A stretch of DNA of 64,000 nucleotides from Serratia entomophila (GCF_021462285.1 NZ_CP082787.1:3782001-3846000); one strand, 5' to 3'; shown: positions 43,851-52,844, counted from the stretch's first letter. The notes: generated from the sequence alone by a model not told the origin. Translations and numbers: made by a program.

Positions 43851-44786
43851 GTGAAATTAAAAGACTTTAAAATTGAGGAGCTCAGGATCCTGCGCACCAT
43901 TGCGGAAACGGCCAGCGTCAGCCAGGCGGCGCAGCTGTTGGGCATGCCGCAGTCCAACGTGTCGCGCAGCCTGACGGCGCTGGAGCGGCGGCTCGGTTTG
44001 GAAATCTTTTTGCGCGGGCCGCGAACCTTGTCGTTGACCGAGTTTGGCGAACAATTCTTGCGCCGCGCCGCCCTGCTGCTGGATGAACATAACGACCTGC
44101 TCGATATGTCCGGCACCTACAAGCGCAGCCTGAACGGCAGGGTAACGCTCGGCGCGCCTATCGGCATCCATTCGTTCCTGACGCGTTATCTGCTGCCCCC
44201 GCTGCTGCAGGCGTCGCCCGAGCTGATTGTCGATCTGGTTACCCGCAATCCGGGCGAACGCGAAAAAAAGTATGGCGCAGTTTTCGACAGCGACTGCGAC
44301 CTGCTGATCAGCTTTTTCCAACCGCAGAATGAAAACCTGGTCGCCCGGCCATTAACCCGGTTTCGCGTCGGGCTGTTCGCCTCGCCGGATTACGTCGCCA
44401 GTTCGCCGCTCGGCGAGCCGGATGAGCTGGCGCAGCATCGCTGCATCACCTTGCGCACCCTCGGTGGCAGCAGCAACAGCTGGAGTTGCTACGATCCGCT
44501 GGGTCAGCTGATGCAGGTGACGGTAACCGGCAGCTGCATTTGCGACAATATTCTGCCGGCGATTGAGCTGGCCAAACAGGGGCTGGGGATTGTCTACGCC
44601 CCCTACTATTCGGTGGCGTCCGCCCTGGAATCCGGCGCGCTGCTGCCCTGCATCGCGCGTGAGCGCTGTATCGATATGCAGGCTTATCTCATCTACCCGC
44701 AGCGCGGGATCTTGCCCCACCGGGTGCAGGTGATGATGGACAGCATCATCGAGAACGTCAAACTGCACGCGCATCGGCTGATTTGA
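43851..44786 (+). CDS. LysR-family transcriptional regulator
   Basis: The 311-residue regulator has an N-terminal winged helix-turn-helix (ASVSQAAQLLGMPQSNVSRSLTALE, about 22-46) and a C-terminal substrate-binding domain (about 90-290). The GTG start at 43851 gives a family-like N-terminus (KLKDFKIEELRILRTIAE). It is divergent from the DUF3313/YiaW/YiaV-like operon, which it probably controls through the palindrome between them. The inducer is unknown. Confidence 0.85.
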   Translation: MKLKDFKIEELRILRTIAETASVSQAAQLLGMPQSNVSRSLTALERRLGLEIFLRGPRTLSLTEFGEQFLRRAALLLDEHNDLLDMSGTYKRSLNGRVTLGAPIGIHSFLTRYLLPPLLQASPELIVDLVTRNPGEREKKYGAVFDSDCDLLISFFQPQNENLVARPLTRFRVGLFASPDYVASSPLGEPDELAQHRCITLRTLGGSSNSWSCYDPLGQLMQVTVTGSCICDNILPAIELAKQGLGIVYAPYYSVASALESGALLPCIARERCIDMQAYLIYPQRGILPHRVQVMMDSIIENVKLHAHRLI

Positions 44787-44795
44787 CATCGCCAA

Positions 44796-44821
44796 AGAAA
44801 AAACCCCGCCGCAGCGGGGTA
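44796..44821 (-). terminator. Terminator of the fimbrial operon, shared with the LysR gene
   Basis: CCCCGC-TGCG-GCGGGG read on the minus strand is followed by seven T residues (TTTTTTTCTTT). It is strongest for the minus-strand operon ending at 44844. Confidence 0.88.
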
Positions 44822-44843
44822 AGCCTGGCGCGCGGTCACCGCC

Positions 44844-45527
44844 TTACTTCACCGCCAGCGTCACCGCATCCTGCTTGAAGCCGTAGCGGCTCAGCGGGGT
44901 GATCGTCACCGACGTTGGCCGCCCTTCCACCCTCAGCGTCTGCGTTTCACCCGCCATCAGATAGTAATTGTCCAGCGTCGCCACCTTGCCCGAAGGCTGC
45001 AGCGTCAGCTGCGGCGCCAGCCGCACCACGTGCTGCCCGGCGTTGACTATCGTCAGCCGCTCCCCCGCCAGGCTCAGCTGCAGGTCATCCCACGGCGTCT
45101 TGCTCACCGCCACCGAGGTCGGCTGCAAAATCAGCCCGATGCTCTGCCGCACCGGCATCCGCGCACTGTTGTCCACCGCCTGGCCAATGCCCTCGAACGA
45201 CGCCTTCAGCATCACCTCATGCGGCAACGCCGTTCCCGGTTTCAGCACGAAGTTTACCTGCTGGCTTTGCCCCGCTTCGATGCGCGCAATCGGCGGCGAC
45301 AGCAAAACGGCCTTGCTGAACCCCTTGCCGTCCAGGTCTTCCACCTTCGTCGCCAACAATATCGGCTCCGACGAACTGTTCCTGATGCTGAAACTCACCC
45401 GCCCCGGGTTCTCTTCCAACACAATGCCCATGCTCTCCAGCTGAAATGACGCCCCGGCGGAATGCACCAGCCCCAGCGTCAGCCACAGTGCGCCCAACAG
45501 CTGCGCCAGGCTTCGTTTTATCGTCAT
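44844..45527 (-). CDS. Periplasmic fimbrial chaperone, PapD-like (Yhc-type)
   Basis: The 227-residue protein from the ATG at 45527 has a signal peptide (about 1-24, ending SAGA) and a PapD-like immunoglobulin pair: SFSIRNSSSEPILLATKVED in domain 1, the chaperone signature region KPGTALPHEVMLKASFEG, and domain 2 with NAGQHVVRLAPQL. AGAGG precedes the start by seven bases. It is the last gene of a five-gene operon of three DUF1120 pilins, usher and chaperone, the gene set of E. coli yhc. Confidence 0.85.
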   Translation of the reverse strand: MTIKRSLAQLLGALWLTLGLVHSAGASFQLESMGIVLEENPGRVSFSIRNSSSEPILLATKVEDLDGKGFSKAVLLSPPIARIEAGQSQQVNFVLKPGTALPHEVMLKASFEGIGQAVDNSARMPVRQSIGLILQPTSVAVSKTPWDDLQLSLAGERLTIVNAGQHVVRLAPQLTLQPSGKVATLDNYYLMAGETQTLRVEGRPTSVTITPLSRYGFKQDAVTLAVK

Positions 45528-45549
45528 GATTGAACCTCTCCTTTTATCA

Positions 45550-47916
45550 TTATTGGCTCGGCCCGCCCACCGGACGGCAGACGGCATCGCCCTCTTCGTA
45601 CAACACCGCCGGATCGAACGCCGCCGGCACCGCGTAACTCACTACGCATTCGTTCATGTTCAGGCGCCGCACCCGCAGCGCCTTGCCGATATCGTCGTTT
45701 ACCAGCATCAGGTTACCTTCGCCGATCAGCGTGCCGAGCAGTTGCCCCTGCTCGTCATGCACCGAGGCCCCGGTCGGCAAGGGGGCGCCCTTTTCATCGA
45801 GCAGGGTCAGCAGCAGCTGGCGCACTTCGGTCACCCGAAACCGCCTCTCCGCCACCGAGCCCCGCGCCAGCTCGAACGCCGCCTCGGTGCTGTCCAGCCG
45901 CAGATTCAGCGGTAGCGACAGCGTGTCGATCTGCGCGCGCAGCGGCACATAAGGCATCAGCATCGGCAACAGCGCGTCGCCGGCAAAATCGGTGATGCCG
46001 CTGCCGCCGCCCGATACCCGCACGCCCGACTGCGCCGGCACCGACACCACCGCCAGGGTATCGCCGATGCGCTGCGGCGAGGTCACCCAGGTGCCGTTGG
46101 CTACCCCCAACCCGCCCGACGACGAGAGCGACAGCGACGTACTGCCCTGCCCGCCGCGCGCGGCGCCCAGCCCAAGCCGGGTGTAGGGGGTTTCACCGCT
46201 CAGGTTGCCGGCCGCCTGATAGTCGCGGTCCGCGTCCCGCGTCACGTCCAGGTAGCCGTTAAGCCGCTCGCTCACCGGCCCCTGCCAGCTACTGCCCAGC
46301 GTCATGCGGTTGTTGCGCCGCATCTGCAGGCGGCTGCTGACGCTGCCGCTGCCCCAGGGCAGGCTCAGCCCGGCGTAAACCGCCGCACGGTCATAGGCGG
46401 AGGATTGCAGATTGACGCTCAGCGTGGCCTGCCCGAGGCTTTTGCCGTACGCCAGCGAATGCGTCCAGCTGCGCCGGCTGTCGCGGTAATAACCTTCGTG
46501 CGACAGCGAATAGGTCAGCGCGCCGGCGTTCATGCTGCGCCAGGAAAGCGCCAGCCCGCCGCTGTAACGCAGCCGCGCCATCGCCTCCTGATCCGGCCCG
46601 GAAGGGGCCAGCCCTTCATCCGCATCGCGAAAGCCCAGCGTGCGGTACTGTGAAGACAGCGACAGCGACAGGCTGCTGCCCAGCGCCGTCTGCCCCTGGG
46701 CATCCAGCTGCACGCCCTGTTGTCGGCCGCGGGTGAGGGTCGCCCCTCCCGACAGCCAGTTGCCCCAGTCATCACCCTGGCTGCCCTGCCAGGCCAGCCG
46801 CTGATAGGTTTTCGCCAGCAGCCCGCCCGCCGTTACCTGCCGGTTTTGGCCGAGGCGCAACCGCTTCTCGCCCAGCAGCAGCGCCGGCGGCGATGCGCCC
46901 TCCGGGGTGGCGCCATAGGGCCGATAACGCCCCGCCGCCAGCTGATAGCCGCCCGCCTGCACCGCCGGATCACCGGCGGTGGGCGTGACCGTAAATCGTT
47001 GCTGCCGCCCGTCGGCCTCGGTCAGCGTCACCTCGGTGTCCACACCGGCCATTACCGGCCCCAGGTCGCTTAGCGAAAAAGGCCCGGCCGGCAGCAGGGT
47101 GCGATACATCACCTGCCCGCGCTGTTTGACCTCCAGCGTCGATGGGCTCGCGACGCTGCCCTCCAGCGGCACCGTCAGTAGCGCGCGCTGCGCGCCGGTG
47201 TCGAGAGAGGCAAGCTGGCCGCCGGTTATCGGCACGTTGCCGCTCAGCGCCCCGCCGGCGCCGAATTCGCCGAGCTGAACGAAAGCGCCCCAGCGCGGGA
47301 AATCTTTGCTTGCCGAGGTTTCATATACGTCGAGCCGGCTGCCGCTCTCGTCGTTGTTATAACTGGCGCGGTTGCGGATCACCCAGTTACCGACGTTGAC
47401 GCCCGGCTCCAGCATCGCCTGCAGCGTCTGCTGGTTGCCGTAGCGCCCCTGACGGCGGTTGCCGTACAGGTCGTAGTTCAGCAGCAGCGCATGGCCGCCC
47501 TGCTGCTCGGTGCGCAACTTGTCCGGGTCGAACGCCTCTTCCGGCAGGGTTATCTCCACGCGAAAGGCGCCGGGGAATACCTGCACCACCGCCTGCGGCC
47601 AACGCGCTTCGATGCGTTCGCAGGCGCCCAGCGGAGAAGTGACCCGCAGGCGCAGCGTCTGCGCCAGCCGTTCATCCAGGCACAGTTCGCCTTGCGAACC
47701 GAAACGCACCTCTTCCTGGTAGCGCTGCGCCGCGTTGACTTCCAGCGAGACGCGGTGCACACCCGGTAAAAAACGTGCGGTATTGAAAAATGCGGCAATA
47801 TCCGCGTTGTACCCCAGCTGCGCCAGGGTTTTGACATCGAAGCCGGAGGCAGCAGTTTTCATCATCGGCCAGGCTAATAGAAACAGCAGCGCCGATGCCC
47901 TTTGCCTTATAGACAC
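45550..47916 (-). CDS. Outer-membrane fimbrial usher, YhcD-like
   Basis: The 788-residue usher assembles and exports pilin subunits through the outer membrane. It has a signal peptide (about 1-23), an N-terminal chaperone-subunit binding domain (GVHRVSLEVNAAQRYQEEVR), a long beta-barrel region with many aromatic strands, and a C-terminal domain with RFRVTEVRQLLLTLLDEKGA then PLPTGASVHDEQGQLLGTLIG. It starts with GTG at 47916. It is somewhat shorter than PapC-type ushers. It precedes the chaperone by 22 bp and follows an internal terminator that may limit its expression. Confidence 0.88.
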   Translation of the reverse strand: MSIRQRASALLFLLAWPMMKTAASGFDVKTLAQLGYNADIAAFFNTARFLPGVHRVSLEVNAAQRYQEEVRFGSQGELCLDERLAQTLRLRVTSPLGACERIEARWPQAVVQVFPGAFRVEITLPEEAFDPDKLRTEQQGGHALLLNYDLYGNRRQGRYGNQQTLQAMLEPGVNVGNWVIRNRASYNNDESGSRLDVYETSASKDFPRWGAFVQLGEFGAGGALSGNVPITGGQLASLDTGAQRALLTVPLEGSVASPSTLEVKQRGQVMYRTLLPAGPFSLSDLGPVMAGVDTEVTLTEADGRQQRFTVTPTAGDPAVQAGGYQLAAGRYRPYGATPEGASPPALLLGEKRLRLGQNRQVTAGGLLAKTYQRLAWQGSQGDDWGNWLSGGATLTRGRQQGVQLDAQGQTALGSSLSLSLSSQYRTLGFRDADEGLAPSGPDQEAMARLRYSGGLALSWRSMNAGALTYSLSHEGYYRDSRRSWTHSLAYGKSLGQATLSVNLQSSAYDRAAVYAGLSLPWGSGSVSSRLQMRRNNRMTLGSSWQGPVSERLNGYLDVTRDADRDYQAAGNLSGETPYTRLGLGAARGGQGSTSLSLSSSGGLGVANGTWVTSPQRIGDTLAVVSVPAQSGVRVSGGGSGITDFAGDALLPMLMPYVPLRAQIDTLSLPLNLRLDSTEAAFELARGSVAERRFRVTEVRQLLLTLLDEKGAPLPTGASVHDEQGQLLGTLIGEGNLMLVNDDIGKALRVRRLNMNECVVSYAVPAAFDPAVLYEEGDAVCRPVGGPSQ

Positions 47917-47953
47917 GTCATCTTCTCTGGATAAGTTCAGAACGGGAGCAGAT

Positions 47954-47978
47954 CTAAAAAGGGGGGAAACTTCCCCCC
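47954..47978 (-). terminator. Intergenic terminator/attenuator between pilin 3 and usher
   Basis: On the minus strand GGGGGG-AAGTTT-CCCCCC is followed directly by TTTTTAG. It lies inside the operon after the last pilin gene and before the usher, a position where partial termination would yield more pilin than usher mRNA. Confidence 0.75.
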
Positions 47979-47995
47979 AGGATCGGCGTCAGGCG

Positions 47996-48634
47996 TTACA
48001 ACCCGAAACCGAACTCCAGCGTGGTGGAGCCGTCCAGGTTGACGTCTTCACCGATGCCGCCGTGCATGTCGCCGCTTTTGGCCAGGAAGGCTTCAACCAG
48101 CAGCTGAGCCGTGAAGTTTTTGCCGATGGCCAGCGAATTGCCGGCAGCCGAAGCCCAGCCGACCCGCTTGCCGTGTTCGAGTTGAACGGAACCCGCAGGC
48201 GAAGTAATAGTGCTGTCCTGTGTAACAAACAGCCTGCCGAGGGTCCCATCAATCTCCGGGTAATAGGCCTGGATTGAATAAAAACCCAGTTTGCCGGTAG
48301 CATTGACGTTACCGAGGCCGAAGGTTTTTCCCTGCTCGCTGGCGGTGCCCAGACGGTTGTCGATAACGTTAAAGGTCATCGGCGTTTCGGCATCGCATTT
48401 CACTTCCATGGTGAGACCGCCCTTCACGCCCAGACTGACGGGTTTGTCCCGGCTGATTTGCGTATGGCTAATGCTGCCGTAATCAAAGACCCCATTGTTG
48501 GGCAGCTTGACCTCACAGGTCGGCGCTATCAGTTCGCCCACCACTTTTATTTCCGCGCTTGGGCCGGCGGCCAGGCTGGCCCCGGTGGCAAACAGCGTGG
48601 AAGCCACCATCATTCGCAACGCAATTTTATTCAT
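47996..48634 (-). CDS. DUF1120 pilin-like protein 3
   Basis: The 212-residue secreted protein has a signal peptide (about 1-22, ending SLAAG) and the DUF1120 layout: PTCEVKLPNNGVFDYGSIS, CDAETPMTFNVIDNRLGTAS, FGLGNVNATGKLGFYSIQAY and the C-terminal strand DVNLDGSTTLEFGFGL. Two cysteines suit the pilin disulphide. It is the third of three tandem paralogues. The gene family is that of E. coli GltF/YhcF next to the Yhc usher. Confidence 0.8.
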   Translation of the reverse strand: MNKIALRMMVASTLFATGASLAAGPSAEIKVVGELIAPTCEVKLPNNGVFDYGSISHTQISRDKPVSLGVKGGLTMEVKCDAETPMTFNVIDNRLGTASEQGKTFGLGNVNATGKLGFYSIQAYYPEIDGTLGRLFVTQDSTITSPAGSVQLEHGKRVGWASAAGNSLAIGKNFTAQLLVEAFLAKSGDMHGGIGEDVNLDGSTTLEFGFGL

Positions 48635-48687
48635 CAGTCGACATCCTTATATCGCCGCAATCCATATAATTTATTGTTTTTAGGCAA

Positions 48688-49326
48688 TTAAATGCCGTAC
48701 GCAAAACTTAAGGTGGAAGAACCATCCAGTTTCACGTTGTCGGTGATTGGGCCGTTCATGTCTTTGGCGGACGCCAGGTAAGGTTCAACCTGCAGTCTGG
48801 CGGCGAACAGTTTGCCGCTGTTTTGCACGTTGCCCGCTTTAGCCCAACCCGTGACGTTGTTTTTATCGATATAAGCCGAGTTGACGGTGGAGAACGAGGT
48901 GGTGCCTTTTTTGACGCTGTACAGCGCCGAAGACACGCCGTCGACCGCGGCACTGAAGATGTTGACTTTATAATAACCGAGCTTGCCGGAGCCATTGACG
49001 CTGCCCAGGCCAAAGTTGGCGCTGTCCGCCACGCTGGCGGTGCCTTCGCGGTTATCGACTACGGTGAAATTCAAAAAGGTTTCGGCCTCGCAGTTAACGA
49101 CCAGCTGATTTGGCGATTTTGCCAGCGCGCTGGCCGCAGTGGCGTTAATCAGCGAATTCGACAGCTTGCCCAGATCGAAAACGCCGCTGTTAGTGAGAGA
49201 TACCTGGCAAGACGGCACCGCCATCTGCCCTTTCACCTTCAGCTCCGGCGACATGGATGCCGCAGAGACATGATTCGCCATCATCGCGATCGCCATGACG
49301 CTTGCAGAGATTACTGTTTTTTTCAT
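48688..49326 (-). CDS. DUF1120 pilin-like protein 2
   Basis: The 212-residue paralogue of pilin 3 has signal peptide 1-22 (ending VSAAS), VPSCQVSLTNSGVFDLGKLS, CEAETFLNFTVVDNREGTAS, FGLGSVNGSGKLGYYKVNIF and the end KLDGSSTLSFAYGI. It has the same length as pilin 3 but is clearly diverged. It lies 53 bp upstream of pilin 3 in the same operon. Confidence 0.8.
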   Translation of the reverse strand: MKKTVISASVMAIAMMANHVSAASMSPELKVKGQMAVPSCQVSLTNSGVFDLGKLSNSLINATAASALAKSPNQLVVNCEAETFLNFTVVDNREGTASVADSANFGLGSVNGSGKLGYYKVNIFSAAVDGVSSALYSVKKGTTSFSTVNSAYIDKNNVTGWAKAGNVQNSGKLFAARLQVEPYLASAKDMNGPITDNVKLDGSSTLSFAYGI

Positions 49327-49488
49327 AATGAATATCCATACTCATAGTTAATATTTATCCCGGCCATACCGGATGGCGGGATATTAAATGAGGATAAAGC
49401 TCCTCTGGCTCACTCAAATTCATTGTCGTTACCCGCCCCGGCGTAAAAACAATGCATGAATTGGCATAGCGCATTTATTTGTTTTTAT

Positions 49489-50100
49489 TCAAAGCCCAAA
49501 AACAAAATTCAGCGTCACCGAACCGTCCAGCTCTACTTTATCCGTGACCGGAATATTGGCCGCCAGAACGGGGGTGACCGAGATCTCCATGGTATAGGTG
49601 CGCCCGGCGGCGCGAGTGGCATCCGCAAGCAGCCAGTCGCTGCGTTCACCGGAGATCAACGCAACGTCGCTGCCCGGCTGCGCCGATGCGGCAGCGCGCG
49701 AACGCAGCGCCGCCGGAGCGCCATTCACCGTGGCATGGGTCAAGCCCAACAGGAAATAGCCAACCGGCCGCCCGTCCGCCGTATTGCTCAGACCGAAGCG
49801 GCGCGGATCCTGCGCGCTGCGGCTGGCTGCGCGGTTATCCGTCGGAATAATCGCCAGATAAGCCTCGCTCTCGCAGCGCACCTGCCAGGCCTGTTTCAGT
49901 GTCGGCAACCTCTGCTCATCGGCGGCGTTACCCGGCACGGAGCCATAGTCGTAAACGCCATTATTGCTGGCGATAACGGCGCACCCTGAATGCTTAATTT
50001 TCCCGGACACCTTCAGCTCAGCCGAAGGCGCAGCAATAAGTTGGCCGGAAAAAAATACCCACAGGCCAAGCACGCCCGTTTGCAACAGTCTCTTTTTCAT
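49489..50100 (-). CDS. DUF1120 pilin-like protein 1
   Basis: The 203-residue first gene of the fimbrial operon has a signal peptide (about 1-23, ending LIAAP), HSGCAVIASNNGVYDYGSVP, RCESEAYLAIIPTDNRAASR, FGLSNTADGRPVGYFLLGLT and the end KVELDGSVTLNFVFGL. It shares the DUF1120 layout with genes 2 and 3 but is the most diverged, and could be a tip or minor subunit. A 162-bp gap separates it from gene 2. Confidence 0.8.
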   Translation of the reverse strand: MKKRLLQTGVLGLWVFFSGQLIAAPSAELKVSGKIKHSGCAVIASNNGVYDYGSVPGNAADEQRLPTLKQAWQVRCESEAYLAIIPTDNRAASRSAQDPRRFGLSNTADGRPVGYFLLGLTHATVNGAPAALRSRAAASAQPGSDVALISGERSDWLLADATRAAGRTYTMEISVTPVLAANIPVTDKVELDGSVTLNFVFGL

Positions 50101-50708
50101 CCCAATGTGGTTTCCATTCCATTAATCTGCCCGCTTGCCATTACGCAAGCACTGGATGAGATAAATAGTTTTTTCACCTCCTGACTCTCGAGCCGAGGCG
50201 ATAAGCATTTCTCGTTGGATAACGTCAATATTTACTTCAAGGCACAGCATCATCCGCATCATCGTCAACACGGATAACGGACAGCGCCAATCTAGCGCCC
50301 CAGCCCAAGAATTAAAATACAAATCCAAATATCATGACAAATTCAGTACATGTATAAAGATAATGAACGAAACATAGAGGTTAATAATGAAAAGCGGTAA
50401 AAACACGCCAGCACGCAGGCAAACGTTCTTGATAATTATGCTTAATTATCAATTAAGTTCGTAAAAAACCAATAAAGCATCATCAACATGCATTGGTAAT
50501 AACTAAAGTATACAAAAACAAATATAACACCCACGCAAAACAAATAACCGCAGTGAATTATTCACTCAATCTTAAAGGTAGGATAAATACTAAAGGTGAC
50601 TTGATTGAAAGCGTCTCGCAAGTATGGCAGGTGAAATAAAGCCGAAGAAATGGGCGCATAATATTTCTCCGGCTAATAATCTGGCAGAATTGGCAGGCGA
50701 AAAGCGAT
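50101..50708. other. 608-bp AT-rich control region upstream of the fimbrial operon
   Basis: There is no convincing gene. It is markedly AT-rich compared with the flanks. A perfect 24-bp inverted repeat (arms TTGATAATTA/TAATTATCAA, loop TGCT) lies at 50429-50452. Such long AT-rich leaders are common before fimbrial operons and bind H-NS or Lrp-type regulators (general knowledge; no site is assigned). Confidence 0.55.
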
Positions 50709-51161
50709 TCATAGCCCCCGCGTATACACCCGCGAGGCTTCGCCCCAGGGATGATAGCCCAGTCCGTTAAACTCGAACCCGCGTCGCTCGTAATAGCCTT
50801 CCAGATCGGTGCACAGGTGCAGCTGCGGGAAGCCCAGGCGCCGGGTTTCCGCCGCCACGTGTTCGATCAGCCCTGCGCCATAGCCGCGCCCCCGGTGCGC
50901 TTCTTCCACATACAGCGCGCACAGCCAGGGGTAGAGTTCGCCGCGGCTGATAAAATCGTTGGTGATCAGCCCCGCGCAGCCGAGGATGCCATCGTTGCCC
51001 ATCAACAGATACCACTGCGGCAGCGGGTTGGCGGCACCGAGACTGCGATTGATGGCGTCTTCATACACCTTCATGCTATCAGGCGAAGCCCACTGCCGCT
51101 GGAAATAATCGACAGCGCGCGGCGCAAGCGCGGGCGATTGCCGCACTGAAATAATGTTCAT
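50709..51161 (-). CDS. GNAT-family N-acetyltransferase
   Basis: The 150-residue protein from the ATG at 51161 has the acetyl-CoA-binding motif A (YVEEAHRGRGYGAGLIEHVA, Q/RxxGxG/A), a preceding beta strand (LYPWLCAL) and the C-terminal YERRGFEFNGLGY. The substrate is unknown. GGAG lies close before the start. It is divergent from the methyltransferase gene. Confidence 0.85.
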   Translation of the reverse strand: MNIISVRQSPALAPRAVDYFQRQWASPDSMKVYEDAINRSLGAANPLPQWYLLMGNDGILGCAGLITNDFISRGELYPWLCALYVEEAHRGRGYGAGLIEHVAAETRRLGFPQLHLCTDLEGYYERRGFEFNGLGYHPWGEASRVYTRGL

Positions 51162-51229
51162 ATTCACTCCGGTCATAAATGTTGCCAACGCAGAATTATG
51201 CAGCAATACGCGCATTGCAACAGCGACAT

Positions 51230-51248
51230 CTCGTTATAATATTGCGAG
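51230..51248 (+). promoter_or_regulatory. Promoter -10 within a near-palindrome before the methyltransferase
   Basis: TATAAT (51235-51240) sits inside CTCG-TTATAATATTG-CGAG, an imperfect inverted repeat with exact CTCG/CGAG arms, 23 bp before the gene. It could be an operator; no regulator is adjacent. Confidence 0.45.
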
Positions 51249-51270
51249 ATTAACAGCCAGAGGAGTCACC

Positions 51271-52005
51271 ATGACGCAAAATATCTACGACAATCAAACC
51301 TTCTTCGACGGCTACGCTCAGCTCAGCCGCTCGGTGGACGGGCTGGACGGCGCACCGGAGTGGCCCGCCATTCGCCGCATCCTGCCGGATTTGCAGGGCA
51401 AAAAGGTGGTCGATCTCGGCTGCGGCTACGGCTGGTTTTGCCGCAGCGCGCGCGAACAGGGCGCCGCAAGCGTGCTGGGGCTGGATGTGTCGGAAAAGAT
51501 GCTCGCCAGAGCGCGGGACATGACCCAGGATGGCGGCATCGAGTATCGCCGCCAGGATTTGGCGCAGCTTCGGCTGCCGCCGGCAGGTTACCAGCTGGCC
51601 TACAGTTCTCTGACCCTGCACTACATCGAAGATCTGGCCAGGCTGTTCGCCGAAATCTATCGGGGGTTGGCGGCCGGCGGGCAGTTTATTTTTACCGCCG
51701 AGCACCCAATCTATACCGCGCCAAAACAGCAGGGCTGGCTGGTCGACGAAAACGGGCAAAAGTCCTGGCCAATCAACGGCTATCAGCGGGAAGGGCAGCG
51801 GGTTTCCAACTGGTTGACGGACGGGGTAATCAAGCAGCATCGCACGCTCGGCAGCTATATCAACCTGCTGGTGCAACAGGGTTTCGTTATTTCTCATCTC
51901 AACGAATGGGGCCCAACCGCCCAGCAAATCGCGGCAACCCCGGCGCTGGACGAAGAACAAGAACGTCCGATGATCTTTATTCTCGCCGCCCATAAGCCAG
52001 CCTAG
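51271..52005 (+). CDS. Class I SAM-dependent methyltransferase
   Basis: The 244-residue protein has motif I VVDLGCGYGWFCRSA (about 47-61), acidic loop LGLDVSEKML, motif II/III LAYSSLTLHYIEDL and a UbiE/TehB-like body (AGGQFIFTAEHP). The substrate is not predictable. AGAGGAG lies six bases before the ATG at 51271. Confidence 0.85.
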   Translation: MTQNIYDNQTFFDGYAQLSRSVDGLDGAPEWPAIRRILPDLQGKKVVDLGCGYGWFCRSAREQGAASVLGLDVSEKMLARARDMTQDGGIEYRRQDLAQLRLPPAGYQLAYSSLTLHYIEDLARLFAEIYRGLAAGGQFIFTAEHPIYTAPKQQGWLVDENGQKSWPINGYQREGQRVSNWLTDGVIKQHRTLGSYINLLVQQGFVISHLNEWGPTAQQIAATPALDEEQERPMIFILAAHKPA

Positions 52006-52116
52006 CCGTTACCTACACCCCATCCCTATTGGGGAGGCCGCCTCCCCCAGAGTCCTGATGCCCTATTCGCCGATCGGCGCAATGAATCTCGGCCAACGAT
52101 CATCTCCGTATGTTAT

Positions 52117-52126
52117 CTATACTTAA
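52117..52126 (+). promoter_or_regulatory. Sigma-S-like -10 before the YodC-like gene
   Basis: CTATACTTAA matches the extended sigma-S -10 (KCTAYRCTTAA) and lies 30 bp before the gene. No -35 is evident, as is usual for sigma-S promoters. Confidence 0.55.
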
Positions 52127-52155
52127 CCTTTACACATTCTGAGGTGGAGAAAAAA

Positions 52156-52338
52156 ATGACGTTTAACATCGGTGATTTTGTCCAGCGCACCACCGGCGGC
52201 CCCAAGATGACCATCGTGGCGATCGACGGTGAAACGCTGATTTGCAGCTGGAATGAGCTGGGTAAAGAACAGCGCGCCGAAGTACAGGCCGGCGACGTGG
52301 CGTTATACCACGAAGACGGCGACTTCGGCGTGTGCTGA
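52156..52338 (+). CDS. YodC-like DUF2158 protein
   Basis: The 60-residue protein begins MTFNIGDFVQRTTGGPKMTI, the DUF2158 signature (GDxVxLxSGGPxMTV), with a small beta-rich body (TLICSWNELGKE) and Cys at the C-terminus. E. coli YodC has the same size; the function is unknown. GGTGGAG lies seven bases before the ATG. Confidence 0.85.
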   Translation: MTFNIGDFVQRTTGGPKMTIVAIDGETLICSWNELGKEQRAEVQAGDVALYHEDGDFGVC

Positions 52339-52373
52339 ACCATCGGGGCGCCCCGCCGCGCCCCACGAGGCGT

Positions 52374-52652
52374 TTAGGCGCGGATGTCCTGGTAGGCCGG
52401 GGTGGTGTCGAACTCATGTTTGGCGAACGGACACAGCGGGATAATCTTGCGATGCTCGGCACGCATTTTTTCCACCACCAGCGCCACCAGCTTTTTGCCT
52501 ACGCCCTGCCCCTTTAAAACCTCGTCGACCCAGGTATGGTCGATAATCGTCAGCTTATCGCCGCTCGGCACAAAGGAAATTTCGGCAATCATCTTGCCCT
52601 GCGGATCGTTTATATAGAAACGTTTCTCATCTGCCAGAATTTTTAGGTCCAT
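52374..52652 (-). CDS. GNAT-type N-acetyltransferase of the small NATD1-like family
   Basis: The 92-residue protein from the ATG at 52652 has the minimal acetyltransferase core: [20 protein letters not shown] then [20 protein letters not shown] (acetyl-CoA loop QGVGKKL) and the family ending [13 protein letters not shown]. The proposed start removes an unlikely 44-residue low-complexity leader. The substrate is unknown. It is convergent with the YodC-like gene. Confidence 0.83.
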   Translation of the reverse strand: MDLKILADEKRFYINDPQGKMIAEISFVPSGDKLTIIDHTWVDEVLKGQGVGKKLVALVVEKMRAEHRKIIPLCPFAKHEFDTTPAYQDIRA

Positions 52653-52844
52653 ATCACTTATCCCGATATTTAAGCCCGTTGACGGTTCTTGAGTATAGAT
52701 AGCGCGGCGGAGATAGCCATTCGCAGCGCCGAACGCCCCCGCAAAAGGTGCGCAACCGCCTGCCGCCGCTAGAAAAAAGCGCAAATTGTTCTAATATTTA
52801 ATCAGCAACACAAGATAATTCCGACAGTGGCTAAGGAGTTCAAG

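Noticed and set aside
50122..50328. 68-codon minus-strand frame just upstream of the first DUF1120 gene
   Set aside because: No ribosome site, no similarity to fimbrial regulators such as PapB or MrpJ, and composition like the surrounding AT-rich leader. Kept as a possibility only if conserved.
50429..50452. Invertible fimbrial switch (fimS-like) reading of the inverted repeat
   Set aside because: The two arms are only 4 bp apart, so no promoter segment lies between them to invert, and no recombinase gene is near.
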